This document shows, piece after piece, positions 53,929 through 63,397 of a stretch of 64,000 bases of DNA. The position numbers and the translations under genes were made by a program. The notes under the pieces were generated by a model, which saw nothing but the letters and a program-made list of their open reading frames with translations, was not told where the DNA came from and ran no database searches. Position 1 is the first letter of the stretch, and each line of letters starts with the position of its first letter. This DNA comes from Hyphomicrobiales bacterium (GTDB taxonomy: Bacteria; Pseudomonadota; Alphaproteobacteria; Rhizobiales; Rhizobiaceae). The stretch is taken from the NCBI GenBank assembly GCA_900467745.1, contig UBQW01000033.1, forward strand, positions 1-64,000, given 5' to 3'.

Positions 53929-55236
53929 TTATTCGTAGCGCAGGGCCTGCACGGGATCGAGCTTGGAAGCGCGCCATGCGGGGAAGATTGTCGCGAAGAA
54001 AGACAGCGTCAGCGCCATGACCACGACGGAGACCGTTTCGCCGACCTCCATCTTGGCCGGCAGCTGGCTGAGGAAGTAGAGCTGCGGGTCAAACAGCACC
54101 GTTCCGGACAGCCAGGAGAAGAACGCGCGGATCTTCTCGATGTTGATACAGACGATGACGCCGAGCAGCACGCCGGCGAAGGTGCCGACCAGGCCGATTG
54201 CGGCACCCGTCATGAAGAAAATCCGCATGATGGCGCCGGAGCTGGCGCCCATGGTTCTCAGGATCGCGATGTCGCTGCCCTTGTCCTTCACCAGCATGAT
54301 GAGGCCGGAGATGATGTTGAGCGCGGCGACAAGAACGATCAGCGTCAGGATCATGAACATGACGTTGCGCTCGACCTGCAGCGCCGAGAAGAAGGTCTGG
54401 TTGCGCTGGCGCCAGTCGGTGATCGCGATCTGACGGCCAGCGGCGGCCTCCACCTTGGGGCGGAGCTCGTCGATATTGTCGGGATTATCGACATAGAGCT
54501 CGATCGACTGCACCAGCCCTTCGGCGTTGAAATAGAGCTGCGCTTCCTCGAGCGGCATGTAGATTATCGTCGCGTCGTATTCCGACATGCCGATCTCGAA
54601 GATGCCAGAGACCTTGTAGGATTTGACGCGAGGATTGATGCCCATCGGGGTCACGTCACCTTCCGGTGATATGAGCGTAATGGTGTCGCCCGCCTGCAGG
54701 CCCAGCTGGTCGGCCATGCGTGAGCCGATGAGAACGCCCTGGCCGGCGGCAAAGCCAACGAGGTCGCCGGACTTGATGTTGTCGGAGACGGTTTTCACCT
54801 TGCTCAGGTCTTCGGCACGAATGCCGCGAACCAGCGCGCCGGTGCCAGCACCGCCGGCACCCGAGGCCAGCGTCTGGCCTTCGACGAGCGGCAGCGCCAC
54901 CTTGATGCCGGGGACGGCGCCCAAGCGATCGGTCAGCGCCGGGTAGTCGGTGAACGGCCCATCGACCGGCTGCACGATCATGTGGCCGTTGATGCCGAGG
55001 ATGCGCGAGATCAGCTCGGTGCGGAAACCGTTCATCACGGCCATGACGATGATCAGCGTCGCGACGCCGAGCATGATGCCGATGAAGGAGAAGCCCGCGA
55101 TCACCGAGATGAAGGCTTCCTTGCGGCGTGCGCGCAGATAGCGCCACGCCACAAGTCGCTCGAAAGCGGAAAATGGCCTGCTGGCCGCAGCCGAGCCGGA
55201 TTTGGATCCCTGCTGGCTCACCGCTGCGTCTGCCAT
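53929..55236 (-). CDS. lolC: Lipoprotein-releasing ABC transporter permease
   Basis: The 435-aa MacB/FtsX-type permease has one N-terminal and three C-terminal membrane helices and a large periplasmic domain. It has the LolC/E N-terminal pattern FERLVAWRYLRARRKEAFISVIAGFS (positions about 24-49). Alphaproteobacteria often have a single LolF-like permease in place of LolC and LolE, and this may be one. It is followed by lolD and preceded by proS. Confidence 0.9.
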   Translation of the reverse strand: MADAAVSQQGSKSGSAAASRPFSAFERLVAWRYLRARRKEAFISVIAGFSFIGIMLGVATLIIVMAVMNGFRTELISRILGINGHMIVQPVDGPFTDYPALTDRLGAVPGIKVALPLVEGQTLASGAGGAGTGALVRGIRAEDLSKVKTVSDNIKSGDLVGFAAGQGVLIGSRMADQLGLQAGDTITLISPEGDVTPMGINPRVKSYKVSGIFEIGMSEYDATIIYMPLEEAQLYFNAEGLVQSIELYVDNPDNIDELRPKVEAAAGRQIAITDWRQRNQTFFSALQVERNVMFMILTLIVLVAALNIISGLIMLVKDKGSDIAILRTMGASSGAIMRIFFMTGAAIGLVGTFAGVLLGVIVCINIEKIRAFFSWLSGTVLFDPQLYFLSQLPAKMEVGETVSVVVMALTLSFFATIFPAWRASKLDPVQALRYE

Positions 55237-55255
55237 TTCGCCTCCCGCCTTCTTC

Positions 55256-56578
55256 TTAGCCCAAAAGCTTATTGATTGCCGCGTCGATGGTCATCGTTTC
55301 GCGGGCACCGGTCTTGCGGTCCTTGACTTCCACTTCGCCGTTCGCGACCGCGCGCGGGCCGGCGATGATCTGTACGGGCACGCCGATCAGGTCCGCGGTT
55401 GCGAACTTGGTGCCGGCGCGATCGTCGGTATCGTCATAGAGAACATCGACGCCGGCCTTGGAAAGCTCCGCGTAGATCTTCTCGCAAGCAGCGTCGCAAG
55501 CGGCGTCGCCGGCCTTCATGTTGATCACGACGACATCGAAAGGCGCAACCGAGGCCGGCCAGATGATTCCGTTCTCATCATGCGATGCTTCGATGATGGC
55601 GGGAACAAGGCGTGTCGGGCCGATACCGTAAGAACCCATGTGGACGGCGTGTTCCTTGCCATCAGGTCCCTGCACCTTCGCGCCCATCGGCTCGGAATAT
55701 TTCGTGCCGAAGTAGAAGATATGGCCGACTTCAATTCCGCGCGCGGAAAGGCGATCGCTCTCGGGGATTGCGTCGAAGGCTGCTTCGTCGTGCATCTCGG
55801 AGGTGGCGGCGTAAACCGAGGTCCACTTCTTGAAGATCGCATCCAGGCCGGCGACGTCGTCGAAGTTAGTGTCGACCGAGGGGATATCGAAATTCACGAA
55901 ATCCTTGTGGCTGTACACTTCCGATTCACCGGTGTCGGCAAGGATGATGAACTCGTGGCTGAGATCACCGCCGATCGGGCCGGTGTCGGCGCGCATAGGA
56001 ATGGCGCGCAGGCCGAGACGATCGAAGGTGCGCAGATAGGCCGCGAACATCTTCTTGTAGGAATGCTCGGCGCCTTCGCGGGTCATGTCGAAGGAATAAG
56101 CGTCCTTCATCATGAACTCACGCGAGCGCATGGTGCCGAAGCGCGGACGGATCTCGTCGCGGAACTTCAACTGGATGTGATAGAGGTTCAGCGGCAAATC
56201 CTTGTAAGACTTGACCGAAGACCGGAAAATATCGGTGACCATCTCTTCGTTGGTCGGGCCGTACAGCATCGGACGGTCCTGGCGGTCCTTGATGCGCAGC
56301 ATCTCCTTGCCGTAGGCGTCATAGCGCCCGCTTTCCTGCCAGAGCTCGGCCGACTGCAGCGTCGGCATCGACAGCTCGATGGCGCCGGAGCGGTTCTGCT
56401 CCTCGCGGATGATGTTGTTGACCTTGTCGAGCACGCGCTTGCCCAGCGGCAGCCAGGAGTAGATCCCCTGCGACTGCTGCCGGATCATGCCGGCGCGCAG
56501 CATCAACCGGTGGGAGACGATTTCAGCCTCCTTGGGGTTTTCCTTGAGGATGGGCATGAAGTAGCGAGACAGACGCAT
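55256..56578 (-). CDS. proS: Prolyl-tRNA synthetase (short, without editing insert)
   Basis: The 440-aa class II synthetase has the start MRLSRYFMPILKENPKEAEI, motif 2 around FRDEIRPRFGTMRSREFMMKDAYSF (about 135-160), and C-terminal anticodon-binding domain. At 440 aa it lacks the about 180-residue INS editing domain of E. coli ProRS, which is typical for alphaproteobacteria. Proofreading of mischarged tRNA must come from a free-standing factor (inference). It is upstream of lolC. Confidence 0.94.
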   Translation of the reverse strand: MRLSRYFMPILKENPKEAEIVSHRLMLRAGMIRQQSQGIYSWLPLGKRVLDKVNNIIREEQNRSGAIELSMPTLQSAELWQESGRYDAYGKEMLRIKDRQDRPMLYGPTNEEMVTDIFRSSVKSYKDLPLNLYHIQLKFRDEIRPRFGTMRSREFMMKDAYSFDMTREGAEHSYKKMFAAYLRTFDRLGLRAIPMRADTGPIGGDLSHEFIILADTGESEVYSHKDFVNFDIPSVDTNFDDVAGLDAIFKKWTSVYAATSEMHDEAAFDAIPESDRLSARGIEVGHIFYFGTKYSEPMGAKVQGPDGKEHAVHMGSYGIGPTRLVPAIIEASHDENGIIWPASVAPFDVVVINMKAGDAACDAACEKIYAELSKAGVDVLYDDTDDRAGTKFATADLIGVPVQIIAGPRAVANGEVEVKDRKTGARETMTIDAAINKLLG

Positions 56579-57154
56579 GGCGAATTCCAGAGCTGTTGAG
56601 ACGCCGCCAAATAGCGGAATCGAAGGCAATCACAATGTTGGCAGCGTTCATAACCGCTTCGCGGCAGGAAGGAAACCCGCGAGGGATTTCCACAGGCTTC
56701 TCTTAGAGCAAGTTGGAGCCCGCAAACCGAAGAAACCAAGAAAGCGGCGAAATTATAATGACTTGCGCGAAACTCTTATCAACAGAAAAAATTTACTCGA
56801 GTGTAGCAAAAATGCAAAAAAATCTGATGACAAAGCACAATCTTTGAGCTAGCTTTAGCCCACAAAACAGGCAGGGAGTTCAAATCCCTACCATTTTCGC
56901 GGTCAAGTCTTGGGAGGATCAGATCTTAGGCGCGCTTGTCGCAGCCCCGGTAACGGTTAAGGATCACGCGATACTTAAAACAAGGCTTTTAGCCTTGTTT
57001 TTTTTTGGCTTTTCGACACCGCGTCCCTCGCTCGAAACGCCCATCTTCCGCAACGTAAGCTGCCCATTCCGTTACGGCACCTCCATGCCGCAACTTGATG
57101 ACACGCGTATGACGCCCATTCTCTCGCATCTGCCCAATTGGTGAGCAAACGCCC
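56579..57154. other. Gene-poor, AT-rich interval between proS and DUF1467 gene
   Basis: This interval has clearly lower GC content than its surroundings, especially 56740-56870. A plus-strand frame of 91 codons (56577-56852) is basic and Lys-rich, but starts inside proS and has no ribosome-binding site. AGGGA-GTTCAAA-TCCCT at about 56873-56890 is a hairpin similar to a tRNA T-arm, but no matching acceptor stem is nearby. A strong terminator (56976-57006) follows. This may be foreign or decayed DNA. Confidence 0.4.
56976..57006 (+). terminator. Strong rho-independent terminator
   Basis: AACAAGGCT pairs with AGCCTTGTT across a 3-base loop, followed by nine or more T on the plus strand. No annotated plus-strand gene precedes it within the AT-rich interval, so it may end an unannotated short transcript. 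In minus orientation the A-rich 5' side also gives a T tract. Confidence 0.75.
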
Positions 57155-57436
57155 TCAGACGTTCGAGAATGACGGGCCGATCTGCGGGAGGGCGTCGAAG
57201 CCCCAGCCGAAATAGGTCGAAGAGACATACCAGAGGGTGTAGATGACGGCGGAGACCAGCGTCGTCAGCGAGAAGGTGAAGAGCGGCCGAAAACGCGTTG
57301 GTGCGCTGTGCACGGTGCCGAGCACAATATCGTCGTCCTCCGCCTGCGTCCGCAAGCCGATCGGCAAGACGGCAAAGAGCGTCATCCACCAGACGATGAA
57401 ATAGACGGCAAAGCCCTGTAGAAATGTCTGCAGCAT
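57155..57436 (-). CDS. DUF1467 membrane protein
   Basis: The 93-aa protein has two membrane helices (FAVYFIVWWMTLFAVLPIGL and LTTLVSAVIYTLWYVSSTYF) flanking a polar segment with EDDDIVLGT. This is a common Rhizobiales family of unknown function placed between mce and proS. The ATG with GGGAG 6 bases ahead is preferred over a GTG four codons upstream. Confidence 0.85.
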   Translation of the reverse strand: MLQTFLQGFAVYFIVWWMTLFAVLPIGLRTQAEDDDIVLGTVHSAPTRFRPLFTFSLTTLVSAVIYTLWYVSSTYFGWGFDALPQIGPSFSNV

Positions 57437-57560
57437 AAGATCTCCCACCCAAGCGGCCGCATCGGGCCACCGCCCTTATAAGACGGAACAGCGACGATAC
57501 AAAGCGGTGTTGAGAGGCTTGTGCGGCCTTGGCGGCGTTTGGGTCACTCTGCCGCAGCTA

Positions 57561-57965
57561 TCAGACCTGCTCGAGCTCGATCAGCGTGCCGAAGAAATCC
57601 TTGGGGTGCAGGAAGAGCACGGGCTTGCCATGGGCGCCGATCTTCGGCTCGCCGTTGCCAAGCACCCTCGCCCCGGAGCTAAGCATCTGGTCGCGGGCCG
57701 CGATGATATCGCTCACCTCATAGCAGATGTGATGCATGCCACCGGATGGGTTCTTCTCCAGGAAGGCCGTTATCGGGGATTGCGGGCCGAGCGGCTCCAG
57801 CAGCTCAACCTTGGTGTTCGACAGTTCGACGAAGACGACGGTGACGCCGTGTTCCGGCAATGCCTCGGCCGCAGATACCGTGGCGCCCAACGTATCCCGA
57901 TATGCGGCCGTGGCGGCTGCTAGATCGGGAACGGCTATGGCGACATGGTTGACGCGGCCGAGCAT
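57561..57965 (-). CDS. mce: Methylmalonyl-CoA epimerase
   Basis: The 134-aa VOC-fold protein starts MLGRVNHVAIAVPDLAAA and has the metal-ligand histidine in HVAIAV, the SGGMHHICYEV histidine and the glutamate near the end. It converts (S)- to (R)-methylmalonyl-CoA in propionate metabolism. It follows rnj by 4 bases. Confidence 0.9.
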   Translation of the reverse strand: MLGRVNHVAIAVPDLAAATAAYRDTLGATVSAAEALPEHGVTVVFVELSNTKVELLEPLGPQSPITAFLEKNPSGGMHHICYEVSDIIAARDQMLSSGARVLGNGEPKIGAHGKPVLFLHPKDFFGTLIELEQV

Positions 57966-57969
57966 CGGA

Positions 57970-59640
57970 TCAGACCTTGGTGACGAACACGGTGACCAGC
58001 GGCTTCTTGCCCCAGATCTGGTTGGCCGTCGAGCGAACCGCGCGGCGCATCGATTCCTGCAGCAGGTCCAGATCCTTGCGGCGTGCGCGCGGAATGCTCT
58101 CGAAGGCGCTCAGCGCGGCGTCATAGAGCGTGTCCTCGAACTCGTCGCCCTCATCGTCGTAGACAGGCAAGCCGATCGCCACCATATCGGGTTCGCCGAT
58201 GATGTCGAAGCGAGCGTCGATCACGACGTTCAGCGCGACATGGCCGACATAGGACAGCTTCTTGCGGTCGCCGATGCCCATTTCGTCGAAATCGCCGATC
58301 AGCGTGCCGTCCTTGAAGATACGGCCATGCGGGGCTTCGTCGATCACTTCCACCGTACCGGGCGCCAGGCGCAGGACATCGCCGTTGCGCACGCGCGGAA
58401 CGGTGGAGATGCCGGATTGCTCCGCGAGCTCCTTGTGGGCGGTCAGATGCGTGGCTTCGCCGTGCACGGGAACAACGACGGTCGGCCGCGTCAGCTCGTA
58501 CATCTTCTGCAGCTCGTTGCGGCGCGGGTGGCCGGAGACGTGAACGAGCGCCTCGCTATCGGTGATGATGTGGACGCCCTGCTCAACGAGGCCGTTCTTG
58601 ATGTCCTGAATGGCTTTCTCGTTGCCCGGGATGGCGCGCGAGGAGAAGACGACCGTGTCGCCTGCCGCAAGCGCCACGTTGCGCATCTCGTCACGCGAGA
58701 GCTTGGCAAGGGCTGCGCGCGGCTCGCCCTGGCTGCCGGTCAGGATGACGACGACGTTTTCGCGCGGAATATAGCCGTATTCCTCTTCGGCGATGAACGG
58801 CTTTATGCCATCGAGCAGGCCGAGATCGCGGGAAACGTTGACGACCCGCTTCAGCGAGCTGCCGAGCAACAGGACTTCGCGTCCGGCGGCCTCGGCGGCT
58901 TCAGCCACGGTGCGGATACGGCCAACGTTCGAAGAGAAGGTGGTGATCGCGACGCGGCCTTCAGCGTTCTCGATGATCTTGCGCAGGCTTTCCGACACGT
59001 CCTTCTCGGACGGCGAGACGCCGTCGCGGAGCGCATTGGTCGAATCGCACATCAGGGCGAGCACGCCTTCATCACCAAGCTGGCGGAAACGGGCTTCATC
59101 GGTCAGCGGGCCGAGCGACGGCTCGTGGTCGATCTTCCAGTCGCCGGTGTGGATGACGTTGCCCAAGGGGGTGCGGATCATCAGCGACATGGGCTCGGGG
59201 ATCGAGTGGTTGACGGCCACGCCTTCGACGCTGAAGGGGCCGACATTGACCACTGTCCCTGCCGTGAACGGCGTGATCGGGATTTCGACCATCGTCGACT
59301 TTTCGTAGTTGCGCTTGGCCTCGAGAAGCCCGGCCGTGAAGCCTGACGCGTAGACAGGAACATTGAGGCCCGGCCACAGATCGGCCAGCGCGCCATAGTG
59401 ATCCTCATGCGCGTGGGTGATGAAGATCGCCTTCAGGTTCTTGCGTTCCTTGGCGAGGAAGCGAATATCGGGGAGAACCAGATCCACGCCCGGCAGATCG
59501 GGACCCGGGAAGGTCACACCGCAGTCGACCATGATCCACTGGCGATGCGCGGACGGGCCATAGCCGTAAAGGGCGAGATTCATACCGATCTCGCCAACGC
59601 CGCCCAAAGGCAGAAATACCAGTTCGTCCTGCTTCGCCAT
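57970..59640 (-). CDS. rnj: Ribonuclease J
   Basis: The 556-aa metallo-beta-lactamase/beta-CASP ribonuclease has the HAHEDHYGAL metal site and a C-terminal domain. It cleaves RNA endo- and exonucleolytically from the 5' end and matures 16S rRNA and mRNAs in Rhizobiales. The chosen ATG gives MAKQDELVFLPLGGVGEIG, the family N-terminus; an ATG seven codons upstream overlaps the birA stop by ATGA and is also possible. Confidence 0.92.
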   Translation of the reverse strand: MAKQDELVFLPLGGVGEIGMNLALYGYGPSAHRQWIMVDCGVTFPGPDLPGVDLVLPDIRFLAKERKNLKAIFITHAHEDHYGALADLWPGLNVPVYASGFTAGLLEAKRNYEKSTMVEIPITPFTAGTVVNVGPFSVEGVAVNHSIPEPMSLMIRTPLGNVIHTGDWKIDHEPSLGPLTDEARFRQLGDEGVLALMCDSTNALRDGVSPSEKDVSESLRKIIENAEGRVAITTFSSNVGRIRTVAEAAEAAGREVLLLGSSLKRVVNVSRDLGLLDGIKPFIAEEEYGYIPRENVVVILTGSQGEPRAALAKLSRDEMRNVALAAGDTVVFSSRAIPGNEKAIQDIKNGLVEQGVHIITDSEALVHVSGHPRRNELQKMYELTRPTVVVPVHGEATHLTAHKELAEQSGISTVPRVRNGDVLRLAPGTVEVIDEAPHGRIFKDGTLIGDFDEMGIGDRKKLSYVGHVALNVVIDARFDIIGEPDMVAIGLPVYDDEGDEFEDTLYDAALSAFESIPRARRKDLDLLQESMRRAVRSTANQIWGKKPLVTVFVTKV

Positions 59641-59657
59641 ACTGCTTGTTTTTCCAA

Positions 59658-60422
59658 TCATCCAAAGAAGACGTCGCCGGCGGCGATCGTCATCATCCTG
59701 CCTGCCCCCGTATCGAGCAGCAACAGGCCATTATCATCAATTCCGCTGAAGTGGCCGGAAATCGAACGGTCCGGCAGATTCACGGTTATCTTTTCGCCAA
59801 TACCGCAAGCGACGTCGCGCCAACGGGCGGTGATATCGCGAATACCGCGGCCGCGGTCCCACGCTGATAGCACATCGGCCATGGATGCGAACAGGTGCGC
59901 GAAGAGTTCCTGTGGAGAGGCGGAACTTCCCTGCTCGCGCAGGCAGGTCACGGGATAGAGCGGATTGTCGGGCATGAAGGCGACATTGATGCCGATGCCG
60001 ATGACAAGGGCGTAGCGGCCATCGGCCAAGGCCTCGCCTTCCATCAGGATGCCGCATGTCTTCTTGCGCCCGATCAGGATGTCGTTGGGCCACTTGACCT
60101 CTAGCGGCTCGGCGCTCGGCGGCAGCACCATCCGCACCGCCTCGTGCACGGCAACCGCGATCGCCAGCGGCAGGGACGAGATGCGCTCCATCGGCGCGGG
60201 ATCGATCAGGAGAAGAGAGGCGTAGAGATTGCCGGGCTCAGACACCCAGGGACGACCACGGCGGCCGCGGCCGCCGGTCTGTCTTTCCGCGGTCACCCAG
60301 AGGCGACCTGCATCCCCTGCCCGGGCACGGGCAAGGCATTCGCTATTGGTGGACAATGTCTCCGACAGAGCCTCGTGCCTGAAGTCATCGAGCGACTTCA
60401 GGCGCCGTGGGTCGAAGCTCAT
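59658..60422 (-). CDS. birA: Biotin--protein ligase
   Basis: The 254-aa class I biotin ligase has the ATP/biotin-binding motif GRGRRGRPW and the KWPNDIL lysine segment. It lacks the N-terminal HTH repressor domain of E. coli BirA. It biotinylates AccB and other carriers. The start overlaps the nuoN stop by one base; the whole nuoN-birA-rnj-mce block is a conserved rhizobial arrangement. Confidence 0.93.
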   Translation of the reverse strand: MSFDPRRLKSLDDFRHEALSETLSTNSECLARARAGDAGRLWVTAERQTGGRGRRGRPWVSEPGNLYASLLLIDPAPMERISSLPLAIAVAVHEAVRMVLPPSAEPLEVKWPNDILIGRKKTCGILMEGEALADGRYALVIGIGINVAFMPDNPLYPVTCLREQGSSASPQELFAHLFASMADVLSAWDRGRGIRDITARWRDVACGIGEKITVNLPDRSISGHFSGIDDNGLLLLDTGAGRMMTIAAGDVFFG

Positions 60423-61867
60423 CAGAACAGCGTCGCGGCTGCGAGTTCGGCCGCACCGCCGATCGGACCGCCGATGAGGACATAGGCGAGAACGAAGAGG
60501 CCGGAGACGCCGAAGACGAGGCGCAGCGAGCCGGAGACGCGGGCGAATTCGCCGGTGGCTTCATCGAACCACATCAGCTTGATGACGCGCAGATAGTAGT
60601 AGGCGCCGACAACCGATGCGAGGACGCCGATGATGGCAAGCGCATAGAGCTTGGCTTCGATGGCGGCGACGAAGACGAAGTACTTCCCGAAGAAGCCTGC
60701 CAGCGGGGGAATACCAGCCAGCGAGAACATCAGGATGGTGAGTACCGTCGCCATCATCGGATTGGTGGTCGAAAGGCCCGCGAGATCAGCCACGTTTTCG
60801 ACAACGGTGCCATCCTTGCGGCGCATCGACATGATGATCGCGAAGGAACCCAGCGTCATGACCATGTAGATCAGCATGTAGAGCATGACGCCCGAGACGC
60901 CCGTCTGCGAGCCGGCGGCAAGACCGACCAGCGCGTAGCCCATGTGACCGATCGACGAATAGGCCATCAGTCGCTTGATGTTCTTCTGGCCGATCGCAGC
61001 AAACGAGCCGAGCAGCATCGAGGCGATCGAGATGAAGACGACGACCTGCTGCCAGTCCGCCATGACGGGCTGGAAGGCGGTGATTACGATACGCGTCATC
61101 ATGGCCATGGCGGCGATCTTCGGCGCGCTGGCCAGGAAGGCCGTGACCGGGGTCGGCGCACCTTCGTACACGTCCGGCGTCCACATGTGGAACGGAACGG
61201 CCGAGATCTTGAAGGCGATGCCGGCCAGGATGAAGACCAGACCGAAGATCAGGCCGAGCGAGCGCGCACCATCCACCGTCAGCGCCTGGGCGATATCGGC
61301 GAAGTGGGTGTGGCCGGTGAAGCCATAGACAAGCGACATGCCGTAGAGCAGCATGCCGGAGGAGAGAGCGCCGAGCACGAAATACTTCAGGCCGGCTTCG
61401 GTTGACTTGACGCTGTCGCGGTTGATCGCGGCGATGACGTAGATCGCGAGCGACTGCAGCTCGAGGCCGAGGTAGAGCGAGATCAGGTCGTTGGCCGAAA
61501 TCATCAGCAGGATGCCGAGCGTGCAGAGCACGATCAGAACCGGGAACTCGAACTTGTCGAGCTGGTTTTCCTTGGCAAGGCCGAGCGACATGAACAGCGC
61601 CACGATGGAGCCGACCAGCGCCGTCACCTTCATGAAGCGGCCGAAGCCGTCGGCCAGGAAGACGCCGCCGTAGGCAAGGCCTTCGCTCGGAGCGAAGACC
61701 AGCCAGAGGGCCGCGACTGCCAACAGGATGATCGCGAGAACGCTGACCATGCGGCCGGAGCGCTCTCCCGAGAATACGCCGATCATCAGCAGGACCAGAG
61801 AACCGATCGCGAGGATCAGTTCCGGTATCGAAAGATGCAGGCTTGCGAGTAGTGTTTCAGAGGTCAT
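60422..61867 (-). CDS. nuoN: NADH-quinone oxidoreductase subunit N
   Basis: The 481-aa polytopic antiporter-like subunit of complex I has about 14 membrane helices and the conserved LMAYSSIGHMGYALVG segment. It pumps protons in the membrane arm. It follows nuoM with an 18-base gap. Confidence 0.95.
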   Translation of the reverse strand: MTSETLLASLHLSIPELILAIGSLVLLMIGVFSGERSGRMVSVLAIILLAVAALWLVFAPSEGLAYGGVFLADGFGRFMKVTALVGSIVALFMSLGLAKENQLDKFEFPVLIVLCTLGILLMISANDLISLYLGLELQSLAIYVIAAINRDSVKSTEAGLKYFVLGALSSGMLLYGMSLVYGFTGHTHFADIAQALTVDGARSLGLIFGLVFILAGIAFKISAVPFHMWTPDVYEGAPTPVTAFLASAPKIAAMAMMTRIVITAFQPVMADWQQVVVFISIASMLLGSFAAIGQKNIKRLMAYSSIGHMGYALVGLAAGSQTGVSGVMLYMLIYMVMTLGSFAIIMSMRRKDGTVVENVADLAGLSTTNPMMATVLTILMFSLAGIPPLAGFFGKYFVFVAAIEAKLYALAIIGVLASVVGAYYYLRVIKLMWFDEATGEFARVSGSLRLVFGVSGLFVLAYVLIGGPIGGAAELAAATLF

Positions 61868-61885
61868 ATCACAAAAGTCCCGTCA

Positions 61886-63397
61886 TCATTTCATCGACAG
61901 CGCGACGTCATGCGCTGCCTGGACTGCGGCCGAATAGCTGTTGATCAGATGGTCGACGGAGGCAGCGGTCACATCGAAGACCGGAGCCGGATAGACGCCG
62001 AAGAAGATCGTCAGAGCAATCAGCGGGTAGAGGATCAGCTGCTCGCGCGGCGACAGGTCGAGGAGAGCCTTGAGCTTTTCCTTGTCCAGCGTGCCGAAGA
62101 TCACCCGGCGATAGAGCCAGAGCGCGTAAGCGGCCGAGAGGATGACGCCGGTGGCGGCAAAGAGCGCAACCCAGCTGTTGACCCGGAAGACACCGATCAG
62201 CGTCAGGAACTCGCCGATGAAGCCGGAGGTGCCGGGAAGACCGACGTTCGCCATGGTGAAGACCATCATCGCAACAGCATATTTCGGCATGTTGTTGACG
62301 AGGCCGCCATAGGCCGCGATCTCGCGCGTGTGGGTGCGGTCATACACCACGCCGACGCACAGGAAGAGCGCGCCCGAGACGATACCGTGCGACAGCATCT
62401 GGAAGATCGAGCCCTGCAGACCCTGCGCGTTGGCCGCGAAGATACCCATCGTCACGTAGCCCATGTGGGCAACCGAGGAGTAGGCGATCAGCTTCTTGAT
62501 GTCTTCCTGCATCAGCGCCACCAGCGAGGTGTAGATGATGGCGATGACGGACATGGCGAAGACCATGGGCGCGAAGAAATCGGAGGCAACGGGGAACATG
62601 CCGAGCGAGAAGCGGATGAGGCCGTAGCCACCGAGCTTCAGGAGCACGCCCGCCAGGATGACGGAACCAGCCGTCGGCGCCTGAACGTGCGCGTCGGGAA
62701 GCCAGGTGTGAACCGGCCACATCGGCATCTTCACCGCGAAGGACGCGAAGAAGGCCAGCCATAGCCAAGTCTGCATGTGCGGCGGGAACTTGTAGGCGAG
62801 CAGCGCCGAGATATCGGTCGTGCCGGCCTGCCAGTACATGGCCATGATGGCGAGCAGCATCAGCACGGAGCCGAGCAGCGTGTAGAGGAAGAACTTGTAG
62901 CTGGCGTAGACGCGATCCTTGCCACCCCAGACGCCGATGATCAGGAACATCGGGATGAGGCCGGCTTCGAAGAACACGTAGAAGAGAACGATATCGAGCG
63001 ACACGAAGACGCCGACCATCATCACTTCCAGCATCAGGAAGGCGATCATGTATTCCTTCAGGCGCTTCTCCACCGAGAACCAGCTGGCGAGCACGCAGAA
63101 GGGCATGAGGAAGGTCGAGAGGATGACGAACAGCATGGAGATGCCGTCGACACCGAGATGGTAGCTGATGCTCGTGCCGAGCCAGCCGTGCTTCTCGATC
63201 ATCTGGAAGCCCGGGTTCGCATTGTCGAAACCGATCCAGATGAAGAGCGACAGGATGAAAGTCACAACCGTCGTCAACAGGGCAATGTTGAGGACGTTGC
63301 GGCGGCCGTTCGGGCCGTTCTCATTCATCAAAAGCAGGAGCACCACGCCGACGAACGGCAGGAAGGTGACCGTGGAAAGAATAGGCCAATCGGTCAT
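61886..63397 (-). CDS. nuoM: NADH-quinone oxidoreductase subunit M
   Basis: The 503-aa antiporter-like complex I subunit has the glutamate-bearing FYVFFEAGLIPMFLIIG segment and LIAYSSVAHMGYVTMG. It overlaps the nuoL stop by one base. Confidence 0.95.
   Translation of the reverse strand: MTDWPILSTVTFLPFVGVVLLLLMNENGPNGRRNVLNIALLTTVVTFILSLFIWIGFDNANPGFQMIEKHGWLGTSISYHLGVDGISMLFVILSTFLMPFCVLASWFSVEKRLKEYMIAFLMLEVMMVGVFVSLDIVLFYVFFEAGLIPMFLIIGVWGGKDRVYASYKFFLYTLLGSVLMLLAIMAMYWQAGTTDISALLAYKFPPHMQTWLWLAFFASFAVKMPMWPVHTWLPDAHVQAPTAGSVILAGVLLKLGGYGLIRFSLGMFPVASDFFAPMVFAMSVIAIIYTSLVALMQEDIKKLIAYSSVAHMGYVTMGIFAANAQGLQGSIFQMLSHGIVSGALFLCVGVVYDRTHTREIAAYGGLVNNMPKYAVAMMVFTMANVGLPGTSGFIGEFLTLIGVFRVNSWVALFAATGVILSAAYALWLYRRVIFGTLDKEKLKALLDLSPREQLILYPLIALTIFFGVYPAPVFDVTAASVDHLINSYSAAVQAAHDVALSMK

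Noticed and set aside
56577..56852. A 91-codon plus-strand frame at the start of the AT-rich interval
   Set aside because: It starts inside the proS start region on the opposite strand, has no ribosome-binding site, and no domain could be recognised.
56868..56895. A T-arm-like hairpin, possible tRNA fragment
   Set aside because: The stem is AGGGA/TCCCT around GTTCAAA rather than the standard register, and no acceptor stem partner was found upstream. It is kept only as part of the interval description.
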